Source: Petrotoga sp. UBA5851
GTDB lineage: Bacteria; Thermotogota; Thermotogae; Petrotogales; Petrotogaceae
Reading direction: 5' to 3'
NCBI GenBank assembly: GCA_002431635.1
Contig: DJGH01000072.1
Coordinates: 49,968 to 73,295 of the forward strand
DNA length: 23,328 nucleotides
Positions within the stretch are counted from its first letter, which is position 1. The number at the start of each line of letters is the position of its first letter. The notes beneath the pieces were generated by a model. It was given only the letters and a program-made list of their open reading frames with translations, was not told the origin of the DNA and did no database searches. Positions 8,015-16,434 of the stretch are shown in pieces. The position numbers were made by a program, and so were the translations under genes.

Positions 8015-8639
8015 TATCTATCCCCAACCCTATTTTTTTAAGAATCTTCTTAAGACTTTCGTTATCGGGAATGTAGATTATATAACCCGAAATGTCTCCG
8101 ATATCCTCCCCTACGTTCATACTGGTCTCAATAAAAATTATAAAATCTTCTCCTTCAGTATTCATAAGGGATACTTCCGAAACAATGGCCGTAAGCATAT
8201 CAACTACTACACCCGGAGGCATTGAAAATATATTTAATCCGGTAAATGTTGACAAGGACACTATATAAGAACTGCACATTATATTCCCTAGCTCACCTAT
8301 TGCAGATCTAGTCATCTCATCAAGCTGTGTAAGGTCATCCGGCTTAGGAAGCATCATGAGTTCAAGCATCTTTTTTATAGAGTCGGTTCCCATAAGGAAA
8401 AGTATTGATCCGTTCAATTCGCCGCCAATGCCGATATTTGCTCCAGCTACAATTTCTTCGGGGTCTTTGAATCTCTGCCAAATGTGTTCTATGGGCACAA
8501 TTTTCACATCAGGCACACTTATTTCCACTTTTCTGTCCAGCATTATGGATATTGAGGTAGCGGCGTTGCCGGTTCCTATGTTCCCCAGTTCTTTTAACGC
8601 ATCTAGTCTGGTATTATCAATATCGTCGTATAAAGACAC
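8007..8639 (-). CDS. cheC: CheY-P phosphatase CheC
   Basis: CheC dephosphorylates CheY-P and regulates CheD. The 210-residue protein contains both copies of the active-site signature (D/S)xxxExxN: Asp13-Glu17-Asn20 in DALKELGNIGTGNAA, and Ser112-Glu116-Asn119 in SAIGELGNIM. Having both copies and this length marks it as a two-site CheC rather than a CheX. The middle has VPDVKIVPIE and DPEEIVAG, resembling the T. maritima protein. The start is GTG at 8639, nine bases after GGGAGG. The gene overlaps cheD by eight bases. It lies downstream of the PilZ pair and far from cheA in the same run. Confidence 0.96.
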   Translation of the reverse strand: MSLYDDIDNTRLDALKELGNIGTGNAATSISIMLDRKVEISVPDVKIVPIEHIWQRFKDPEEIVAGANIGIGGELNGSILFLMGTDSIKKMLELMMLPKPDDLTQLDEMTRSAIGELGNIMCSSYIVSLSTFTGLNIFSMPPGVVVDMLTAIVSEVSLMNTEGEDFIIFIETSMNVGEDIGDISGYIIYIPDNESLKKILKKIGLGIDNE

Positions 8640-8655
8640 TTTCTTCAGCCTCCCA

Positions 8656-9345
8656 TTACCTTCTGTTTTTCTTGGTGGATTCTATTTCATACCTGAAAAC
8701 AAACTTAACTAAATCTTTTTCCATGACAGGATCCAGATTTTTGAACCTTACTCCGTAAATGCTCTCTCCAAAGGCTGTTTTCCCTATAAGTCTCACCGTT
8801 TCGGAAAGAAAATTATCCAGCGAAAGTTCATCCCATACTTTAAAATTTATAAGAATCTCGGTTCCGGCAGGTACGTCCTTCTTCGTTACCACAGACATTC
8901 CTCCGGCACTGAAATCTTTAGATATAAACTTATATTTTGGTACAACATCTAATGTATCGTATTCCTGTTTTAAGTAAAAAAAACCTTCCACTGCAATTGG
9001 CACCCTTACATACTGCCTTCTCTGAACCTTGAAAACAATCTCGGGAACATTAATGGAAAGATACTTTATATTTCCCTCTTCCCCTACAGAAATAACCGAG
9101 CTGTTAAAAAGATATACAGCCATCTTTGAATAGACTCTTATCTTTATCGGAAGTTCAGGCGGGAGCTTTATATATGCACTTTTATATATCGGAATTCCGA
9201 CGTGTGCCACACCTGTCTGAGCATTATAATCATGAATTACACTTTTGTACCTGCCGCGGTGCATCTTTTCTTCTACTTCAATTTCCATTGGGAGATTAGC
9301 TGAAATACTGGAACTCGCATATACTTTTTCTATAAAATCAGACAT
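8656..9345 (-). CDS. YcgR-like flagellar brake protein with an intact PilZ c-di-GMP domain
   Basis: This 229-residue protein has a YcgR-type N-terminal beta domain (about 10-105) followed by a PilZ domain (about 107-220). Both c-di-GMP signatures are intact: RxxxR at Arg110-Arg114 (RQYVR) and DxSxxG at Asp144-Gly149 (DFSAGG). YcgR-family proteins bind c-di-GMP and then act on the flagellar motor or stator to slow swimming. In Bacillus subtilis the homologue is also a motility inhibitor. The start ATG at 9345 follows GGGGGAG. It is twelve bases after a second PilZ-type gene and just before cheC. Binding of c-di-GMP follows from the motifs. The target is inferred. Confidence 0.9.
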   Translation of the reverse strand: MSDFIEKVYASSSISANLPMEIEVEEKMHRGRYKSVIHDYNAQTGVAHVGIPIYKSAYIKLPPELPIKIRVYSKMAVYLFNSSVISVGEEGNIKYLSINVPEIVFKVQRRQYVRVPIAVEGFFYLKQEYDTLDVVPKYKFISKDFSAGGMSVVTKKDVPAGTEILINFKVWDELSLDNFLSETVRLIGKTAFGESIYGVRFKNLDPVMEKDLVKFVFRYEIESTKKNRR

Positions 9346-9357
9346 ACCATCTCCCCC

Positions 9358-9942
9358 TTAAGTCTTAAAATAATCTACAATCGTTTGAAAAACAGACTGC
9401 ACTTTGGAGTTTTCTTCAGACTCCTCAAACTGTATTATATATCTTTCAAGATTAAAAATCTCATCTCTTTTACTTATTATTTTCCCTGATATCATTATAT
9501 CATTTTTGCCCATAAATTTTAGCTTAATACTTTCCCCTCTCAGTTTAAGATTTGAATAGGCCACAACCGCCACAAGCCTGTCTACGTTGAAATCCACAAG
9601 AGTACCTCTGAACTGTCCATCTATTATAACAGGGAAAAATACAGGAATACGAAAATTTTTTCTTTTTGTTGTATACTGAACATCATTCTTGACTTCCAGT
9701 GTAATATACTTTTCATCGACTGCCGTACATCTTCCGAGTATTTTATAGTTGCCGTTGTAAAACAACTCTATATTTACAATATCTTCTAATTGTACTTCCT
9801 GTCTGGGAAGTGTAAGAATAATTTTTGACTCATGATAATCTATAATTTTTACGGTTTCAGTAACTCCTTTTAAAGTAATTTTTATACTGTTTCCCCTGTA
9901 AAGAGCCATTTTAAGCGCTAGAAAAAGAAAGCTTTTATCCAT
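9358..9942 (-). CDS. Second PilZ/YcgR-like protein with a degenerate c-di-GMP motif
   Basis: This is a 194-residue protein with the same two-part plan as its downstream neighbour: an N-terminal beta domain (about 15-88) and a PilZ-like domain (about 92-190). The RxxxR motif is kept (Arg94-Arg98, RKNFR). The second motif, normally (D/N)xSxxG, reads Asp117-Phe-Asn-Val-Asp-Arg (DFNVDR), so the serine and glycine are lost. Such proteins usually bind c-di-GMP poorly or not at all and may serve as partners of an active PilZ protein. It starts at ATG 9942 after AAGGTGAG and three bases after flhG. The tandem arrangement suggests duplication and divergence, or an older pair. Confidence is good for a PilZ-like fold and low for function. 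Confidence 0.7.
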   Translation of the reverse strand: MDKSFLFLALKMALYRGNSIKITLKGVTETVKIIDYHESKIILTLPRQEVQLEDIVNIELFYNGNYKILGRCTAVDEKYITLEVKNDVQYTTKRKNFRIPVFFPVIIDGQFRGTLVDFNVDRLVAVVAYSNLKLRGESIKLKFMGKNDIMISGKIISKRDEIFNLERYIIQFEESEENSKVQSVFQTIVDYFKT

Positions 9943-9945
9943 TTC

Positions 9946-10794
9946 TCACCTTACGAAAATCGAGAGCAGACGTTCTTTAAAGCCATATTTTTTGGGCGCA
10001 AGATTGGAATCTATACCTTCGACTATGCTCTGTATAGACTTTGAGAACTTGGCATTCTCTTTATAATAGACCAAAGGAGTCTGACGCTTGACGCTTTCGT
10101 GAATCTGTTCGTCATAGAATATAGTATAAAACTCTTTTATATCTCTGTTCAAAAAAGATTTAACCGTTTTTCTCAGTACGGATTCAACCGAGTTTACTTC
10201 CGACCTGTCCCTTACCATATTCAGTATTATTTCAAGATCGGCTGTGACTCCTATTATTGAAAGGGCTTTTATCAGAGTATAAGCATTTACTATAGCGGTA
10301 GGTTCCGGGACAGTCACCATGAGTATGTCATTAGCTGCAAGATAAAAAGGTTTTATGGTTTCTGAATAGCCTGCCCCGATATCGACAATTACATAATCGT
10401 TATCTTTGGAAAGCAGGAAAAGATCTTCAACCATCTTGGGTGAAAAGCTACTCTGATAAATTTTCCAATCTTTAAAATCAAAACCAGTGCTTATTACATT
10501 TACTCCGTACTCTGTCTTCTGAATACACTTTTCAAGCGGAAGATTGTTGTTTATGTAATCAGAAAGCGTGTTTTTGAGAGTTTTGCCCAATAGTATAGAA
10601 GCATTTGCAAAACCGGCATCAGAATCGAATATCAGAACGCTTTTCCCTCTCTTGGCAATCTCAACAGCAATGTTTACAGAAATGAGAGACTTACCAACAC
10701 CGCCTTTTCCACCTGAAATACATATAATCTTAGTCTCCTTGGCAGAGAAATCATTTCTCAATCTTTCAGCTTGATCCGCAAGCTTAGGAGTCAT
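9946..10794 (-). CDS. flhG: Flagellar number regulator FlhG (MinD-like ATPase, YlxH)
   Basis: FlhG is a MinD/ParA-type ATPase that sets flagellar number and position with FlhF. The 282-residue protein has the deviant Walker A KGGVGKS (30-36) and the DSDAGFANASILLG switch region (57-70). A C-terminal amphipathic stretch (FKERLLSIFVR) is suited to membrane association. Near the N terminus, DQAERLR (7-13) matches the DQAxxLR activator motif known to stimulate FlhF GTPase activity in this family. The start overlaps the flhF stop by four bases (ATGA), so the pair is translationally coupled. Presence of the activator motif separates it from a plain MinD. Confidence 0.95.
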   Translation of the reverse strand: MTPKLADQAERLRNDFSAKETKIICISGGKGGVGKSLISVNIAVEIAKRGKSVLIFDSDAGFANASILLGKTLKNTLSDYINNNLPLEKCIQKTEYGVNVISTGFDFKDWKIYQSSFSPKMVEDLFLLSKDNDYVIVDIGAGYSETIKPFYLAANDILMVTVPEPTAIVNAYTLIKALSIIGVTADLEIILNMVRDRSEVNSVESVLRKTVKSFLNRDIKEFYTIFYDEQIHESVKRQTPLVYYKENAKFSKSIQSIVEGIDSNLAPKKYGFKERLLSIFVR

Positions 10795-12188
10795 CGGAAT
10801 ACCTCCTCTGATGCCTTCCTGGCAAAGTATTCTGGTTCAATTACATTAATATCATCAGGTACTTTCTGTCCTGTGGTTATATAACTAATTGCGAGATCTG
10901 TTTTTTTCGCAACCGAGAAAATCTGACCATAAAAAGATGTTTCATCAATTTTGGTAAATATGAGCGAACTTGGTTTTGCAATTCCAAAATTTTCTACAAT
11001 ATTTATCAAATCCTGCGTACGTGTATTTGCTGCCATAATAAGCACCCTTTCCTCGGGATTCGCTGTATCTATATATACCTTCAGCTCTCCGAGATGAAGG
11101 TCATTTTTATGACTGCGCCCCGCAGTGTCTATAAGCACGGCATCATACCCCAAAAGAGTCTGAAGCGTGCTCCTAAGGTCTCCAGGAGTATAGCATATAA
11201 AAGCAGGCACTCCCATTATATCCGCATAGATCTTGAGCTGATCTGCCGCTGCTATCCTGTACGTATCAACCGTAACGATAGCTATCTTTTTCCCCTGCTT
11301 TTTAAGTATTGCCGATATCTTAGCCAGCGTTGTCGTTTTCCCCACACCTGTCGGTCCGACAAGGATTATCTTATCTTTAAACTGCTGCTTATCTTTTTTT
11401 ATTATTGCTGCCAAATACTTTGTAAATGCTTCTCTGAGTTGAACATTACTCTTCCAGTCTTCTTTTATGTTTCCAGTCTGCTGAGATAAGAATTCATCAA
11501 TGATTTCATCTGAAAAATCGCTTTTCAAAAGTGCCTGTCTGAAATCATTTATATATTCAGATTCACCGGATACTTTTTTATTAAGCTCGCTCAACATTTT
11601 TTTTATCTCACTGACAGAATCGTTGTTAACTTGAGAAGCTTTTTCAGCTGCGGCACCAGCAAATGTTTCTGGTATAACCTGATTCCTTGTGTATGTATCG
11701 TACTTTATATTCTTTACCGGACGTTCAGCCGTAACATTCTGCTGTTCATAAAAATCCTTAGCTGAATTGTCCATGCTTTTAGAAAGCTCACGCTGCTGTT
11801 TTATAAGTTCAATAAAATCCTTGTTATACTCTTTTTCCGTATTCTGAACCTCATATTCCTGTGGAATATCACGCTGAGCCGCCATGCTTTCCTGTTTTAT
11901 TCTTTTTTCAAGACGTTTGTTATTACTTATCACACTCTTCATATCGTAAAGATCGCTTTCAAAGGTATCTGCTTTTTCTTTATTTCCGTTGGACACCTGG
12001 TTTCTGGCTTTTTCTTCTTCTTTTTCACTCAGTACCGTAACTTCGAGAAACTTTTTACCTCCAAATCCTATGAATCCACCTTTTTTTATCTTTTTCGTTT
12101 CCAATATATACGCATCGTCGCCGAAATCATCCTTGATTTTTGTCATAGCCTCCGCAAGATCATTCACTATATACTTTTTTACCTTCAT
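10791..12188 (-). CDS. flhF: Flagellar biosynthesis SRP-type GTPase FlhF
   Basis: FlhF is the third SRP-family GTPase. It marks the site of flagellar assembly. The 465-residue protein begins with the basic B domain (about 1-60, with KKGGFIGFGGKKF). A low-complexity, charged linker follows (about 60-190), then the N domain and the G domain (about 270-465). GTPase motifs are GPTGVGKTT (278-286), DTYRIAAADQL (308-318), DTAGR (354-358) and TKID (412-415). The ATG at 12188 has a strong GGGGAGGT ribosome site. It lies 14 bases after flhA and overlaps flhG by four. The order flhA-flhF-flhG is common to Thermotogota and Bacillota. Confidence 0.97.
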   Translation of the reverse strand: MKVKKYIVNDLAEAMTKIKDDFGDDAYILETKKIKKGGFIGFGGKKFLEVTVLSEKEEEKARNQVSNGNKEKADTFESDLYDMKSVISNNKRLEKRIKQESMAAQRDIPQEYEVQNTEKEYNKDFIELIKQQRELSKSMDNSAKDFYEQQNVTAERPVKNIKYDTYTRNQVIPETFAGAAAEKASQVNNDSVSEIKKMLSELNKKVSGESEYINDFRQALLKSDFSDEIIDEFLSQQTGNIKEDWKSNVQLREAFTKYLAAIIKKDKQQFKDKIILVGPTGVGKTTTLAKISAILKKQGKKIAIVTVDTYRIAAADQLKIYADIMGVPAFICYTPGDLRSTLQTLLGYDAVLIDTAGRSHKNDLHLGELKVYIDTANPEERVLIMAANTRTQDLINIVENFGIAKPSSLIFTKIDETSFYGQIFSVAKKTDLAISYITTGQKVPDDINVIEPEYFARKASEEVFR

Positions 12189-12202
12189 AAGTTACCTCCC
12201 CT

Positions 12203-14323
12203 TTAGAATTTTACTATTCCTTCAACGCTGAGAGCGACGTCAGAAGGTACTTCTTCATAGGCAACTATATTTATATTCTGTATGAACCTGAGCACCAGCT
12301 TGGCAAGCTGGTACCGTATAGACTTGGAACATATCAGAACCGGATTATATCCTTTCATCATTATCTCTTCAAGTCCCTTAGATACCCTTTCTATGAGAAG
12401 ATTGGCATATTCAGGTTCAAGAATCAGCAACCGCCCGTTGTCTCCGTCGGTAAAGCTGTCTAGAATTTTTCTTTCTATGGAAGCATCAAGTGCTATGACA
12501 TGAAACTGCCCGTCTGATGATTTAAGTGATTCGCATATCTGTCTGCCCAGTGCAACTCTTACATCTTCTACAAGTTTTTCCTGATCTTTTCCGTTTTTAT
12601 CTGATGTTTCTATGAGCTGTTCAAATATCATGGGCATATTCCTTATGGATATTCTTTCATAAAGAAGATCCTGTATGACCTTTCTAAGCTCATGGAGTTT
12701 AAGAAGTGCAGGTATGAGAGTATCGGCAAGAGTTGCGTTTTTAACTCTGAGACCATCAATAAGCATCTCAAGCTCTTTCATACCAACTATTTCATGTGCA
12801 TAACGCTTTATTAGTTCTGAAAGGTGGGTAGCAAAAACACTGGGTGCATCAACAACGGTGTACCCCATGCTTATGGCATCATCTTTCAGACCTTCATCTA
12901 TCCAATACGCCGCAAGCCCAAAAGCAGGTTCCTTAGACTGAACCCCTGCAAGCGCCATGTTAGCCATTCCCGAATTTATTGCCAATAATCTGTTTGGAAT
13001 AAGCTCATATCTTCCGATTTCTACTCCTCTGAGTTTTATTATGTACTCGTTTGAACTGAGCAGGACACTATCTCTTATCCTTACCGGGGCAATAACCACA
13101 CCAAGTTCATAAGCTATCTGCTTTCGTACCATTGTAACCCTGTCAAGTAAATCTCCACCCTGTGTCGGATCAGCTAGCGGAATAAGACCGTAGCCTATAT
13201 CAACTTCGATTGTATCGCTCTGTATAACTTCTGAAACTTCATCGGCAGAAGTCAGCGGCGGTGCTGATTTTACAGGCTTGGACGGTGCACTTTGACCACC
13301 ACCCGCTTCATTTTGCTGTGAAAGAATGTTTTTGGACTGCATACCTGCCCCTGCTGCCTGGTAGGCAAGTTTTTTCTTCTGACCTGCCGTTGCAGAGTAG
13401 GCCACGAAAAGCATAACTCCCCCTATGACCAAAGAAGGCGCTGTAGGAAGCGGTGTAAAAATGCCTATAGCTACAAGCATAAAACCCGTTATTGAAAGAA
13501 TCTTTTTTTCTGAAGTAAGTTCTTTTATTATGTTGGAACCAAAACTTTCCTTGGAAGCCGCCCTTGAAACAACCATACCTGATGCTGTAGATATCAAAAG
13601 TGACGGTATCTGTGCAACAAGTCCATCTCCGACTGTCAGAAGGGTATAAAGTCCGGCCGCTTCCTGTATACTTATTCCCTGCTGCAGTATACCTATTAGG
13701 ATACCGCCCAGTATATTTACGATTGTAATTATCAGACCGGCAATGGAATCTCCTCTTACAAACTTACTGGCTCCATCCATAGCCCCGTAGAAGTCAGCTT
13801 CCCTTCTTATATCTTCTCTTCTGGTCTTGGCTTCATCCTCTGTTATAAGCCCTGAAGATAGATCGGCATCGATACTCATCTGCTTGCCGGGCATAGCATC
13901 AAGCGTAAATCTTGCAGCTACTTCGGATATTCTTTCAGATCCTTTTGTAATAACAATAAACTGTATTATTACCAGGATAAGGAATATTACTATACCGACT
14001 ATGTAATTACCCCCAACCACAAAATCTCCGAATGCTCGTATTACCTTTCCGTCGAATTTTGGTCCCTGAAGAAGTATTAATCGTGTTGAAGAAACGTTCA
14101 GGGCCAGACGGAAAAGTGTCGTTATAAGAAGTAAGCTTGGAAAAGACGATATGTCAAGAGCCCTTCTGACATAAAGAGTCGACAATAAGATTATTATAGA
14201 CAGGGCTATATTAAATAGCTGCAAAAAGTCCAGTAAAAATGTAGGTATAGGAAGAACCATCAATAGAACCATTACTACTATGAGAACAGAAAAAACCACA
14301 TCAAGGTTTTTTATTAAATTCAT
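12203..14323 (-). CDS. flhA: Flagellar export gate protein FlhA
   Basis: FlhA forms the nonameric ring of the flagellar type III export gate and couples ion flow to substrate export. It is 706 residues, as expected. About eight membrane helices fill residues 10-320. They are interrupted by the conserved cytoplasmic FHIPEP signature (RFTLDAMPGKQMSIDADL, about 138-155) and followed by FVRGDSIAGL (188-197). A linker at about 320-365 (rich in Gly, Ser and Pro) leads to the cytosolic domain that docks chaperone-substrate complexes. The ATG at 14323 follows AGGAGG at close spacing. It sits nine bases after flhB and before flhF. Confidence 0.98.
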   Translation of the reverse strand: MNLIKNLDVVFSVLIVVMVLLMVLPIPTFLLDFLQLFNIALSIIILLSTLYVRRALDISSFPSLLLITTLFRLALNVSSTRLILLQGPKFDGKVIRAFGDFVVGGNYIVGIVIFLILVIIQFIVITKGSERISEVAARFTLDAMPGKQMSIDADLSSGLITEDEAKTRREDIRREADFYGAMDGASKFVRGDSIAGLIITIVNILGGILIGILQQGISIQEAAGLYTLLTVGDGLVAQIPSLLISTASGMVVSRAASKESFGSNIIKELTSEKKILSITGFMLVAIGIFTPLPTAPSLVIGGVMLFVAYSATAGQKKKLAYQAAGAGMQSKNILSQQNEAGGGQSAPSKPVKSAPPLTSADEVSEVIQSDTIEVDIGYGLIPLADPTQGGDLLDRVTMVRKQIAYELGVVIAPVRIRDSVLLSSNEYIIKLRGVEIGRYELIPNRLLAINSGMANMALAGVQSKEPAFGLAAYWIDEGLKDDAISMGYTVVDAPSVFATHLSELIKRYAHEIVGMKELEMLIDGLRVKNATLADTLIPALLKLHELRKVIQDLLYERISIRNMPMIFEQLIETSDKNGKDQEKLVEDVRVALGRQICESLKSSDGQFHVIALDASIERKILDSFTDGDNGRLLILEPEYANLLIERVSKGLEEIMMKGYNPVLICSKSIRYQLAKLVLRFIQNINIVAYEEVPSDVALSVEGIVKF

Positions 14324-14332
14324 CCATTCCTC

Positions 14333-15475
14333 CTAAACATTCTTATTTGAAAGTTTATAAATATAAGCAAGAACTTCCGCTACAGCTTTGTATAGATCCT
14401 GTGGAACCTCTTCATCTAATTCGACTTTCGCATAAAGCTCCCTTGCAAGTGAAGGCTTCTGTACTATAGGAACACCGTTTTCGGAAGCTACCTTACGTAT
14501 TCTCATCGCCATTTCATCAACACCCTTTGCAACTACCTTGGGAGCGTTCATACCTTTGCTTTCATATTTTATTGCAACTGAATAATGTGTTGGATTGGTA
14601 ACTACGACATCGGCCGTAGGAACTTGCTGCATCATCCTGGAAAAAACTATTTTGGTCATAAACTCACGCTGTTTTCTTTTTATTTCGGGATTTCCTTCTA
14701 TATCCTTCATTTCTTCCTTTACTTCCTGCTTGGTCATCTTGAGATCCTGCCTATACTGAAATTTTTGAAACCAGTAATCGACAAGAGAGAGTATAAGAAG
14801 GGAAAGTCCCAGTTTATACATAAGCTCAAGCATCATATTTACAATGAACTTAACTGATGCGGCTATTTCAGATCCGGCCAGATTGGTTATATCATTCATC
14901 TTACCGGATATTATTGAATAAGCAACCCATCCGATTATAATTATTTTCAAAATTGCTTTAAACAGCTCAAAAAGCGATCGCATTGAAAAAATACGTTTGA
15001 ACCCTTTTATAGGATTTATTTTTGAAAGATCAAACTTAAGAGCTTTAGGCGCAATCATAAATCTGGTCTGAATAAATCCCAGCGCCAAAGTTACCGCCAT
15101 TCCCATTGCAAAAAATAGTGCAATAAATACATAAAGCTTAGAATGGGTGCTCAGAGAGTAAATAAAAAAAGATGGATTTAAAAGATCAGTATTCATGTCA
15201 AAATAATCATAAAAAAGTTTTTCAAGTTCTTTGGCTATCGGTCCACCTAAAAATGAAAGAATACCGGCAAGCGCAAGGAAACTTATACCTGTGGTAAACT
15301 CTCTTGATACAGGAACATTTCCTTCTTCTCTTGCTTTTTCAAGTTTACGCTGCGTAGGCTCTTCCGTCTTGGACGGATCGGCAAAAAACTGAAGATCTAT
15401 TTTGCAAACATGGTTATCGTATTCTGAAGCCAGGTATAAATCTGAAAGAAAAGTCTCGTAAAATTTTCTTCCCAA
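14333..15475 (-). CDS. flhB: Flagellar export switch protein FlhB, TTG start inside fliR
   Basis: FlhB sets export specificity by cutting itself between Asn and Pro of NPTH, here at residues 294-297 (VVTNPTHYSVAIKY). It has the family's four membrane helices (about 60-230) and a charged cytoplasmic linker (KMTKQEVKEEMKDIEGNPEIK). The conserved N-terminal KIDLQFFADPSKTEEPTQRK lies at residues 25-44. No ATG, GTG or TTG lies directly ahead of that block: the codons there are GTT TGC AAA ATA. The nearest usable start is TTG at 15475, seven bases after GGTGGTGA, a one-mismatch version of GGAGGTGA. That start makes a 79-base overlap with fliR and a 24-residue N-terminal extension. The total of 380 residues is slightly long for FlhB. 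Confidence 0.95.
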   Translation of the reverse strand: MGRKFYETFLSDLYLASEYDNHVCKIDLQFFADPSKTEEPTQRKLEKAREEGNVPVSREFTTGISFLALAGILSFLGGPIAKELEKLFYDYFDMNTDLLNPSFFIYSLSTHSKLYVFIALFFAMGMAVTLALGFIQTRFMIAPKALKFDLSKINPIKGFKRIFSMRSLFELFKAILKIIIIGWVAYSIISGKMNDITNLAGSEIAASVKFIVNMMLELMYKLGLSLLILSLVDYWFQKFQYRQDLKMTKQEVKEEMKDIEGNPEIKRKQREFMTKIVFSRMMQQVPTADVVVTNPTHYSVAIKYESKGMNAPKVVAKGVDEMAMRIRKVASENGVPIVQKPSLARELYAKVELDEEVPQDLYKAVAEVLAYIYKLSNKNV

Positions 15476-16164
15476 GTGTATATCACCACCGTAAATATAA
15501 GAAACCCAATAATTATGTTAAGAGGAAGCCCAATCATGAAAACATTCAGCTGCGGCATAAGTCTTGAAGCTATACCAAGTGATATGTTGGTTAAAAGCAT
15601 AAATGCCGTTATAGGCAAAGCAAACTCCACACCTATTATCATTACATCCCCTAATTTCTGTGAAAGAACCATGAAAACATCTTGGTTAAGTGAAAAGATA
15701 ACGGGAAGTTTCTTAAAAGATTCAATTATTAATGTATAAAGCCAGATATGACCTTTAAAGATGAAAAAAATCATAGTGGTAAGAAGGAAGGTCAGTTCTG
15801 AAAAAAGTGAAACTTCCTCCTCATATACCGGATTGAGGACTTCGGCCAGTGCAAAACCCATCTGTATGCCAAAAAAATCTCCGGCAAACTGCACGGCAGA
15901 AAAGATGATCTGAGTTATTATCCCGATACTTATTCCCACTGTAAAATTAAGCAAAAGATAAAAGACTATTGTAAGAGCATCTGTATTTAATGGCATTGTC
16001 TGCGTTGACATGGGCAGACAGATATAACTTACGAAAACAACCAAGAAAACTTTGACCGGCGTTGGTAAAAGCCCTGTTGAAAAAAAAGGTATAAAAAAGG
16101 ATACACCAACTATTCTTATGAGAATAAAAAAATATATCCATAGCTGATAATCATAAAAATACAT
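15397..16164 (-). CDS. fliR: Flagellar export gate protein FliR
   Basis: FliR is part of the FliPQR core channel of the export gate. The 255-residue protein is almost entirely hydrophobic with about six membrane helices. Conserved FliR stretches include GLLPTPVKVFL near residue 28, LLNFTVGISIGIITQIIFSAVQFAGDFFGIQMGF split over residues 72-105, and the C-terminal PLNIIIGFLIFTVV. The ATG at 16164 directly abuts the fliQ stop. Its 3' end overlaps flhB by 79 bases, and the GTG-GTG-ATA codons of its VVI doublet also supply the flhB ribosome site. Confidence 0.97.
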   Translation of the reverse strand: MYFYDYQLWIYFFILIRIVGVSFFIPFFSTGLLPTPVKVFLVVFVSYICLPMSTQTMPLNTDALTIVFYLLLNFTVGISIGIITQIIFSAVQFAGDFFGIQMGFALAEVLNPVYEEEVSLFSELTFLLTTMIFFIFKGHIWLYTLIIESFKKLPVIFSLNQDVFMVLSQKLGDVMIIGVEFALPITAFMLLTNISLGIASRLMPQLNVFMIGLPLNIIIGFLIFTVVIYTWEENFTRLFFQIYTWLQNTITMFAK

Positions 16165-16434
16165 TTATATCATTCCCATGTATATCGTGAAAAGACGGTA
16201 AGCATAATCACCTATCTGCTGTATTATCCAGCCGAACATAAGAGCCAGAGCAAGAAAAGTTACTATTATTTTGGGAGCAAAGGTGAGAGTCTGCTCTTGT
16301 ATTGAGGTCACCGTCTGGAATATACTTATGATTAAACCTACCCCAAGACTGACAAGCAAAATAGGACTTATTGTTACTAAAAAAATTCTTATTCCCTCTA
16401 TGAAAACTTCTATGAATACCTCTTCGCTCATCAT
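16165..16434 (-). CDS. fliQ: Flagellar export gate protein FliQ
   Basis: FliQ is the small two-helix subunit of the FliPQR gate complex. It is 89 residues, normal for the family, with helices at about 15-42 (LVTISPILLVSLGVGLIISI) and 50-72. The conserved FQTVTSIQEQTLTFAPKI lies between them. Two ATG codons stand in tandem at 16434 and 16431. GGAGG is three bases before the first and six before the second, so the second is better placed; the choice alters the protein by one residue. The first ATG overlaps the fliP stop as TGATG. Confidence 0.97.
   Translation of the reverse strand: MMSEEVFIEVFIEGIRIFLVTISPILLVSLGVGLIISIFQTVTSIQEQTLTFAPKIIVTFLALALMFGWIIQQIGDYAYRLFTIYMGMI

Noticed and set aside
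11094..11489. 131-residue plus-strand frame opposite flhF
   Set aside because: It overlays the FlhF GTPase motifs and has no ribosome site.
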